From assembly GCA_964541615.1 (NCBI GenBank), contig CAZIRA010000129.1, forward strand, positions 1-6,974: a stretch of DNA of 6,974 nucleotides, given 5' to 3'. Both the position numbers and the translations under genes were made by a program. Below, piece by piece: positions 1 to 5,027 of the stretch. This DNA comes from UPXZ01 sp964541615. GTDB taxonomy: Bacteria; Bacteroidota; Bacteroidia; Bacteroidales; Paludibacteraceae. Numbering within the stretch: the stretch's first letter is position 1; every line of letters begins with the position of its first letter. The notes under the pieces were generated by a model that was not told the DNA's origin, made no database searches, and worked only from the letters and a program-made list of their open reading frames with translations.

Positions 1-8
1 CAAATTAC

Positions 9-16
9 TAACTTTA
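9..16 (+). promoter_or_regulatory. Possible weak -7 element upstream of the secreted protein gene
   Basis: TAACTTTA matches the Bacteroidetes -7 consensus TAnnTTTG except for the last base. It lies 13 nt before the ATG at 30, about the spacing seen for the better promoter before ruvX. The expected -33 element would fall outside the window, so it cannot be checked. The real promoter may be further upstream. Confidence 0.25.
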
Positions 17-29
17 AAAATTAATATTT

Positions 30-2402
30 ATGAGAAAAATTACTTTGTTATTTGCTGTATTATTTGTTGTGGCATTTGGTTATGGTCAGACACCAATGTC
101 AGGAACATACAAAGTTGGAGTTTCAGAAACCTCACCGAATTTTACATCTTTGAAAGCAGCAACAGATGCATTAAATTCAGTTGGAATGAATGGTAACGTT
201 ATATTTGAAATAACTTCTGATTTATTGGAGACTGCAAGTTCCCGAATTGGAGTAAACACAGGAACCTTTTCCATTACAATTCGACCTGATTTAGATGTAG
301 ATCGAAAAATTGAATTTAATTTGGCTACTGATAATGCAAGAGCTTCAGGATTGATAATAATAGGAATGAGTGCTGACAGTTGGGATAATCTTACAAACAA
401 CACTCACAATGTCACAATTGACGGATTTGCATCCGGTGGAAATACCCGTAGATTGACATTAGCTACTACTGATGATGCTAACATTTATCACGGACCTGTT
501 CAGATTGTTGGAGAAAGCAAAAATATTACAGTAAAAAATTGTATTTTAAATCAGCGAAATCTTGCTACCGGATCTACTACTTACGCAATTCGCATTCGTG
601 TTGAAAAAAATGTAGCTGGTACAGTATTTGCGCCGAGTGATGTTACGATTGAAAATAATATAATTACAGCAGTTAAAAACACTGCTCAAATGGGTATCGG
701 TCTCACTTTTGCAACAGGTTTGACAGCTAACACCATTAAAAATGTCATTATTAAGAATAATGAAATCACTGCAAGGACAAGAGGAGTTTCGATGTCCAAT
801 AATGAAAATATTGTTATTGAAGGAAATACATTTAAAACAGAACAAATTAGTCCTGGTATGCTTAGCACTTGGATTCAGGGAATAAGCAACGCAAAAGGGG
901 ATATAAAAGTAAAAGGGAATAAATTTATTTCTGCATTGACAGCAAACACTTCTGCCGGTGACTATGGAATAAGAGGAATCATAGCAAGTGGTGGTGGAAC
1001 ATGGTATATCGAAAATAATTTCTTTACTGGTTTTAAAGTAACTGGAACATCCGGTTCAGCAAATATGATTGCAATACGTTGTGGTAATACTTGTTATATA
1101 CGAAATAATACATTTTTAATGAACAGTTTAGGTGCTGCAACCGAAATTACTCCTTTGTATCAGGGAATACTTATTGCAGCCGGTACACCGGAAATTAAAA
1201 ACAATATTTTAATAAGCGACGAAGATGCAAAAGTAAACACACTTATTGCCGGAACAAATGGAGGAGCATCTGATTATAATATTCTTTATTTAAAAGCAGG
1301 AAATACAAATGCTAGTATTAACGGAACTTATGCAACTCTTGCCGAATACCAAACAGCAAATCCTACAAAAGACATGAATTCGAAATCAGTTGATGTCACT
1401 TTCACAGATGCAGCAACCGGAAACTTACATTTAGCGACTCCATCTGTTGGCGATGTAAATCTTGCAGCTCCACTTTTGGCTTCTGTTTCTGCTGATATAG
1501 ACGGTACCGTACGTACAGCGGTAACCTATATGGGAGCACATCAGCCTTCAGATCTGACAACAATAGCCAAACTTTTTACGGTAACAGTACCTGCCGGAAC
1601 CGAAAAAGTGTATGTGGCAGGTTCCTTTACAGGGAAAAACTGGGATAACACCGATCCGTTGCAGCTGGCTAAAACTTCCAATGCAAATGAATTTGCAGGA
1701 ATTCTTCCTTGCGCTGATGGCGTGGAATACAAATATCTCTGCGAAAAAGGTGATTGGGATTATCAGGAAGCTTCCAGTTTGGGTAGTACAGCCTGGAATC
1801 CAACCGACAAAGTTAAACCGACAGGTGGAAGCAACCGTACTTACAATGCATCAGACGTTGTTACTTATTGGGTGGCACAGCCAGGTGTGAAATTAAATGT
1901 GAACTTTGCTGAAGGTAGTACTGTGCCTTCCAAATTATTTGTTAAAGGATCATGGGATAACTGGACAACTCCGATAGAATTAACTTCAGCAACCAGTCCG
2001 AAATTTTCGGGAATGATTGGAAACGGTACCACTGATTTGATCTATTCGAATATTGCGTACAAGTATTATACTACAGACGAAGCAGATCCTAACTGGGAAG
2101 CAAATGCAGATGGGAACGACATAAATGACCGATGGTCAATTTATCCTTCTATGAATGACGAAATTGCAAGATTTAAAACTCAGCTTTCTACCGGAATTGA
2201 CCAACCTACAATGGACGTAAAAGTGCTTCTTACGCCTTCTGGTATTTCTGTCAGGTTTGACGGTGATGCTGATATTGAGTTATACAGCATAAGTGGTCAA
2301 TTGATTGAAAAAACAAGAGCTTATAATAATTACGACAGAGATTTACACAGCGGAATTTACATTATCCGGGTGAATGGTAATTCTCAAAAATTTGTAAGAT
2401 AA
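30..2402 (+). CDS. Secreted right-handed beta-helix protein with two CBM-like modules and a T9SS-like C-terminal domain
   Basis: Exported 790-residue protein, probably cell-surface or released. Residues 1-20 form a signal peptide (basic MRK, hydrophobic core, likely cleavage near GYG-Q). Residues about 128-410 carry repeated rungs of the type V-T-I-x-N-N-x-I (for example 128-132, 165-171, 387-392), typical of right-handed parallel beta-helix proteins. DYNILY at 415 and the D-x-D-G-T-V-R...MGAHQ segment (about 489-504) match the usual end of such domains. Two beta-sandwich modules follow, about 508-617 (AGSFTGKNW, EYKYL, W576) and 620-715 (KGSWDNW, YKYY, W689). They resemble CBM20/CBM48-like starch- or glycogen-binding folds. 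Residues about 725-790 (ELYSISGQLIEK...GIYIIRV...KFVR) resemble a type A T9SS sorting domain but lack the usual YPNP-like start. No catalytic residues are evident; polysaccharide binding or lyase-like activity is only a guess. The ATG at 30 starts the signal peptide. No Shine-Dalgarno is visible, which is normal for the phylum. Confidence 0.85.
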   Translation: MRKITLLFAVLFVVAFGYGQTPMSGTYKVGVSETSPNFTSLKAATDALNSVGMNGNVIFEITSDLLETASSRIGVNTGTFSITIRPDLDVDRKIEFNLATDNARASGLIIIGMSADSWDNLTNNTHNVTIDGFASGGNTRRLTLATTDDANIYHGPVQIVGESKNITVKNCILNQRNLATGSTTYAIRIRVEKNVAGTVFAPSDVTIENNIITAVKNTAQMGIGLTFATGLTANTIKNVIIKNNEITARTRGVSMSNNENIVIEGNTFKTEQISPGMLSTWIQGISNAKGDIKVKGNKFISALTANTSAGDYGIRGIIASGGGTWYIENNFFTGFKVTGTSGSANMIAIRCGNTCYIRNNTFLMNSLGAATEITPLYQGILIAAGTPEIKNNILISDEDAKVNTLIAGTNGGASDYNILYLKAGNTNASINGTYATLAEYQTANPTKDMNSKSVDVTFTDAATGNLHLATPSVGDVNLAAPLLASVSADIDGTVRTAVTYMGAHQPSDLTTIAKLFTVTVPAGTEKVYVAGSFTGKNWDNTDPLQLAKTSNANEFAGILPCADGVEYKYLCEKGDWDYQEASSLGSTAWNPTDKVKPTGGSNRTYNASDVVTYWVAQPGVKLNVNFAEGSTVPSKLFVKGSWDNWTTPIELTSATSPKFSGMIGNGTTDLIYSNIAYKYYTTDEADPNWEANADGNDINDRWSIYPSMNDEIARFKTQLSTGIDQPTMDVKVLLTPSGISVRFDGDADIELYSISGQLIEKTRAYNNYDRDLHSGIYIIRVNGNSQKFVR

Positions 2403-2417
2403 GATATTTATGAAACT

Positions 2418-2449
2418 AAAAAAAAGCATCCTACCGGATGCTTTTTTTT
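2418..2449. terminator. Symmetric bidirectional rho-independent terminator
   Basis: Eight A residues, stem GCATCC, loop TACC, stem GGATGC, eight T residues. The structure is perfect on both strands. It begins 15 nt after the stop of the secreted protein gene and lies about 55 nt beyond the stop of yggS, so it can end both convergent transcripts. Confidence 0.9.
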
Positions 2450-2451
2450 AT

Positions 2452-2502
2452 AACTCAAAACTTAAAACTCTCCCGATAGCTATCGGGACAAAACTCAAAA
2501 CT
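2452..2502. repeat. 18-bp perfect palindrome flanked by 11-bp direct repeats
   Basis: TCCCGATAGCTATCGGGA (2471-2488) is a perfect palindrome. The word AACTCAAAACT occurs at 2452-2462 and again at 2492-2502, on either side. The element fills the space between the terminator and the yggS stop. No T-run follows the palindrome, so it is not an obvious terminator. It looks like an intergenic interspersed repeat; copy number cannot be judged from one window. Confidence 0.65.
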
Positions 2503-2503
2503 A

Positions 2504-3172
2504 TTAATACTCTCTTTCGCCAAATATCGAGGTTCCAATCCGGATCATGGTGCTGCCTTCTTCAATTGCTATTTGATAATCCTGCGACATACCCATGGAA
2601 AGTTCGCAAAAAGCTTCGTCATTCGAAAAGTATTCCGATTTTATTTTGTCAAACAGAATTTTTAAAGAACGAAATTCTTTTCTTACCTGATTTTCATACC
2701 TGGTAAATGTTGCCATTCCCATTAATCCTGCAATCTGTACATTATGTAAATTCTGTAACTCATTACCGGAAATCAAATCGATCAGTTCTTCTTCTGAAAA
2801 TCCAAATTTAGTCTCTTCGTCGGCAATGTGAACTTGAAGCAGGCAAGCTGTCTTTTTAGCTGCTTTTTCCGCCTGTTTGTTAATCTCATTGAGCACTTTC
2901 CAGCTGTCAACGCCGTGAATCAACTTTACAAAAGGGACAATAAACTTGATTTTATTTGTTTGCAAATGACCGATAAAGTGCCACTGAATATCGGCAGGAA
3001 GTTCAGGTTGCTTCTGGACTAATTCCTGCACACGGCTTTCGCCAAAAATCCGTTCACCAGCATCATAGGCCTCCATTACGGTCTCAGCAGGATGAAACTT
3101 TGAGACGCAGACAAGCTTCACATCCGAAGGGATATGCTTTCGAAGTTCTTGTATGTTTGATTGGATACTCAT
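2504..3172 (-). CDS. yggS: YggS/PROSC family pyridoxal 5'-phosphate homeostasis protein
   Basis: Cytosolic PLP-binding protein of the fold-type III alanine-racemase-like group, a single-domain TIM barrel without known enzymatic activity. Family members buffer PLP and influence amino acid and vitamin B6 balance. The 222 residues match the usual family length. Visible motifs: VSKFHP with the PLP-binding lysine K25, FGESRVQE (43-50), WHFIGHLQTNK (64-74), GLMGMAT (149-155), SMGMSQDY (192-199), and the phosphate-binding RIGTSIFGER (211-220). The family more often has FGENRVQE, so S47 for Asn is a mild variation. The ATG at 3172 is preceded by an A-rich stretch and gives a complete N-terminus. The gene follows the DUF4494 gene on the same strand after 142 bp of repetitive sequence. 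No TAnnTTTG motif is visible in that gap, which suggests readthrough from the DUF4494 promoter. Transcription converges with the secreted protein gene. Confidence 0.95.
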   Translation of the reverse strand: MSIQSNIQELRKHIPSDVKLVCVSKFHPAETVMEAYDAGERIFGESRVQELVQKQPELPADIQWHFIGHLQTNKIKFIVPFVKLIHGVDSWKVLNEINKQAEKAAKKTACLLQVHIADEETKFGFSEEELIDLISGNELQNLHNVQIAGLMGMATFTRYENQVRKEFRSLKILFDKIKSEYFSNDEAFCELSMGMSQDYQIAIEEGSTMIRIGTSIFGEREY

Positions 3173-3179
3173 TTTTTTT

Positions 3180-3305
3180 AGACTTTTAGAGGTTAGATTT
3201 ATAGAACCAAGACTCTTAGAGCATAGACTTTTAGAAATTAGACTAAAAAAAGCGTAATAAATGTCTAAAATCTAATAGTGTAACGGTCTAATAGCGTAGC
3301 GGTCT
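3180..3305. repeat. Degenerate TTAGA/TCTAA repeat cluster between the DUF4494 gene and yggS
   Basis: The left half holds AGACTTTTAGA at 3180-3190 and 3225-3235 and AGACTCTTAGA at 3210-3220. The right half holds a 16-bp tandem repeat, TCTAATAGTGTAACGG (3271-3286) and TCTAATAGCGTAGCGG (3287-3302), with 14 of 16 bases identical and followed by another TCT. The halves are related as inverted complements: TTAGATTTATAGA (3193-3205) against TCTAAAATCTAA (3264-3275), which match with one base bulged. The segment fills almost the whole gap and has no coding potential that I can see. Confidence 0.6.
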
Positions 3306-3314
3306 TGATTAAAT

Positions 3315-3746
3315 CTACTCCGCTTTATATTTGAAAACATCCATTACGTTGGTTTCCGTAACGGAAGCAATTTCATAGTCAGCCAAAGTGCCCTTCATGC
3401 CGTTTTCAATTACTTCTACGGCCTCTTTCAGCGTACTTGCCTGAGCAAACATCGTTGCCGCAATTCGTTTTTCTACCCCTTTTTCTTCGTCAAGACTGAT
3501 GAAATATATTTTGCTGCGGTACCAGCGGTCACCCGATTCATTTTCAAAAAGTTCGCTGATGCGGGCTCTTTTAATGTCAGCTACCAGAAATTCTCCGCTG
3601 ATATAAGGTTTCATTTCTTCGTTGATTCTTTCTTCCGCTTCCGTAAACGAAAGAGCATCAATCAGATAAGCTTCGTTTACTTTTGTTATGCTGCCATCTT
3701 CGGCATTTCTTTCGTATTTTACCTTGCATTGAAACCAATTGTGCAT
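3315..3746 (-). CDS. DUF4494 domain-containing protein, function unknown
   Basis: Soluble 143-residue protein with no signal peptide or membrane segment. The sequence matches my recollection of the DUF4494 family, which I know only from Bacteroidetes and which is 140-170 residues long: an N-terminal MHNWFQCKVKYE, the central ALSFTEAEERI (31-41) and ISGEFLVADIKRA (49-61), and a C-terminal GMKGTLADYEIASVTET (116-132). The whole protein is therefore one DUF4494 domain. No catalytic motif or metal-binding cluster is evident; the alternating strand and helix pattern suggests a small alpha/beta fold. The start at 3746 gives the conserved N-terminus. The gene heads a probable minus-strand unit with yggS and has its own good -7 promoter motif about 59 nt upstream. 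The stop is TAG. Confidence 0.82.
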   Translation of the reverse strand: MHNWFQCKVKYERNAEDGSITKVNEAYLIDALSFTEAEERINEEMKPYISGEFLVADIKRARISELFENESGDRWYRSKIYFISLDEEKGVEKRIAATMFAQASTLKEAVEVIENGMKGTLADYEIASVTETNVMDVFKYKAE

Positions 3747-3804
3747 ATTGTAAGTGCTTTATTATGTGTTTGTTAAATAATTTATAGTTGAAAAAATTGA
3801 AACA

Positions 3805-3812
3805 CAAAGGTA
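3805..3812 (-). promoter_or_regulatory. -7 promoter element for the DUF4494-yggS unit
   Basis: On the minus strand this reads TACCTTTG, a perfect match to the Bacteroidetes -7 consensus TAnnTTTG, in the typical setting TTTTTTGTACCTTTGTG. A TTTTG word ends 16 nt further upstream (plus-strand CAAAA at 3829-3833) and could be the -33 element, with slightly short spacing. The predicted leader before the ATG at 3746 is about 55 nt. Confidence 0.65.
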
Positions 3813-3928
3813 CAAAAAATTCTCTTATCAAAAGTTCAAAAAATGCTGTTGAATCATTTCAAAAGTCGTAATAGGCACAAAATTAAGCCTATAGACTCTA
3901 TCTATTTTTTAGAAACTATTATTTTTTG

Positions 3929-3936
3929 TAACTTTG
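3929..3936 (+). promoter_or_regulatory. -7 promoter element for ruvX-def
   Basis: TAACTTTG is a perfect TAnnTTTG match in the common context TTTTTTGTAACTTTGCA. No clear TTTG is present at the -33 position; a T-run at 3905-3910 lies there instead. Its G is 17 nt before the ATG at 3954, so the leader would be only about 14 nt. Its position argues against the longer reading of ruvX that starts at 3843. Confidence 0.65.
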
Positions 3937-3953
3937 CACACTTAAAATTTAGG

Positions 3954-4379
3954 ATGGGAAGAATTCTTGCAATTGATATAGGAAAAAAAAGGACCGGCAT
4001 CGCAGTGACTGATCCGCTTAGAATCGCCGCAAACGGTCTCGAAACTGTTTCCACGAATGATTTGATGCCGTTTCTTGAGAATTATTTTTCGAAGGAAACA
4101 GTGGATGTTATCGTGCTTGGATATCCTACGCAAATGGATGGAAGCGAGTCTGAAAGCATCAAATTTATCCGTCCGATTGAGAAAAAAATCAAGGAAAAAT
4201 TTCCTGCAAAAGAACTTGTTTTTGCTGACGAACGTTTTACTTCCGTGCTGGCGCATAAAGCCATGCTTGACGGCGGTCTCAAGAAAAAAGCCCGGCAGGA
4301 CAAAGCACTGGTAGATAAAATCAGCGCAACCATTATTTTACAAAGTTATTTAGAACAAATTTCAGGATTTCGGTTTTAA
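3954..4379 (+). CDS. ruvX: RuvX/YqgF family RNase H-fold nuclease (putative pre-16S rRNA nuclease / Holliday junction resolvase)
   Basis: Cytosolic RNase H-like nuclease of 141 residues, the normal family size of about 140. In other bacteria YqgF helps mature the 5' end of 16S rRNA, and a Holliday junction resolvase role has also been proposed. Motifs: the N-terminal strand AIDIGKKRTGIAV with acidic D8, LGYPTQMDG (55-63), DERFTS (92-97) and DKISATIILQSYL (121-133), whose D121 is the likely last active-site acid. The frame is open upstream to an ATG at 3843, but I chose 3954. It places the conserved strand at residues 4-8 as in the family, the upstream 37 codons are not family-like, and a -7 promoter lies inside that extension. 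The gene is followed after 24 bp by def on the same strand, so the two are probably cotranscribed. It is divergent from the DUF4494 gene. Confidence 0.93.
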   Translation: MGRILAIDIGKKRTGIAVTDPLRIAANGLETVSTNDLMPFLENYFSKETVDVIVLGYPTQMDGSESESIKFIRPIEKKIKEKFPAKELVFADERFTSVLAHKAMLDGGLKKKARQDKALVDKISATIILQSYLEQISGFRF

Positions 4380-4403
4380 GATTTCATCAATAATTACACA
4401 AAA

Positions 4404-4949
4404 ATGATTTTACCAATATACACATACGGCCAACCTGTGCTTCGGAAAGTAGCTGAACCCATTGACAAGGATTATCCGAAACTGGATGAATTGATTCAAA
4501 ACATGTACGAAACGATGGTTCACGCCGAAGGAGTAGGGCTTGCCGCACCGCAAGTCGGGCTTCCAATCCGCCTGCTGGTCATCGATTTAGCTCCATTCAA
4601 AGAGGATGATCCTGAACTCGGCTCTTTCAAGATTACGATGATAAATCCTGAGATTCTGGAGGAAAGCGAAGAGGAAATTGCCATGGATGAAGGTTGTTTG
4701 AGCATTCCTGGGATAAGCGAAGCAGTGATTCGTCCGGAATATATCAAAGTAAAATATCAGGATGAAAACTTTAATGAATTAATCGGTGAATTTGATGGAT
4801 TCCGTGCCCGTGTAATTCAGCATGAATACGATCATCTTGAGGGACAATTGTTTACAGATCTTGTGAAACCGCTTCGCAGGCAGTTGCTGAAAACCAAATT
4901 GAACAACATTGTAAAAAGAAAAACAGAAACCAAGTACAAAATCAAATAG
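4404..4949 (+). CDS. def: Peptide deformylase
   Basis: Metalloenzyme, usually Fe2+, that removes the formyl group from the N-terminal methionine of new proteins at the ribosome. All three family motifs are present: GVGLAAPQ (43-50), EGCLS (96-100) with metal ligand C98, and HEYDH (140-144) with metal ligands H140 and H144 and catalytic E141. The 181 residues are within the usual range for bacterial enzymes. The C-terminal tail from about 158 is basic (RRQ, KTK, KRK), which would suit ribosome contact, but that is inference. The ATG at 4404 starts the expected MILPIYTYGQPVLR segment and has an A-rich leader without Shine-Dalgarno. The gene lies 24 bp after ruvX without a visible promoter between them. 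It ends in TAG, 17 nt before a strong terminator. Confidence 0.97.
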   Translation: MILPIYTYGQPVLRKVAEPIDKDYPKLDELIQNMYETMVHAEGVGLAAPQVGLPIRLLVIDLAPFKEDDPELGSFKITMINPEILEESEEEIAMDEGCLSIPGISEAVIRPEYIKVKYQDENFNELIGEFDGFRARVIQHEYDHLEGQLFTDLVKPLRRQLLKTKLNNIVKRKTETKYKIK

Positions 4950-4965
4950 AGATCAACTTAACTAT

Positions 4966-5000
4966 AAACAAAAAAGCCCCGACTCGGGGCTTTTTTGTTT
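4966..5000. terminator. Long symmetric bidirectional terminator between def and pfp
   Basis: A 16-bp perfect stem (4966-4981 with 4985-5000) closes a 3-nt loop, ACT. The core is GCCCCG/CGGGGC, with AAACAAAAAA on the left and TTTTTTGTTT on the right. T-rich tails exist on both strands, so it can stop both def and the convergent phosphofructokinase transcript. Confidence 0.93.
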
Positions 5001-5027
5001 GCTGTAGTTTGTGAAATTTACTTATTA

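Noticed and set aside
546..868. Minus-strand open frames inside the secreted protein gene
   Set aside because: They are antisense to the beta-helix repeats; their cysteine- and asparagine-rich sequences are what reversed AT-rich repeats would give.
2471..2488. Palindrome as a second terminator for yggS or the secreted protein gene
   Set aside because: There is no T-run after it on either strand and no room for a loop, because the palindrome is continuous through its centre.
2410..2706. 98-codon plus-strand open frame overlapping the yggS 3' end
   Set aside because: It runs through the terminator hairpin and the palindrome and is antisense to conserved yggS motifs.
3180..3305. CRISPR array
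   Set aside because: The units are 11-16 bp, unevenly spaced and degenerate, with no spacers of regular length and no cas genes nearby.
3843..3953. N-terminal extension of ruvX in the same reading frame
   Set aside because: It contains the promoter -7 element, has no RuvX family similarity, and makes the protein longer than the family norm.
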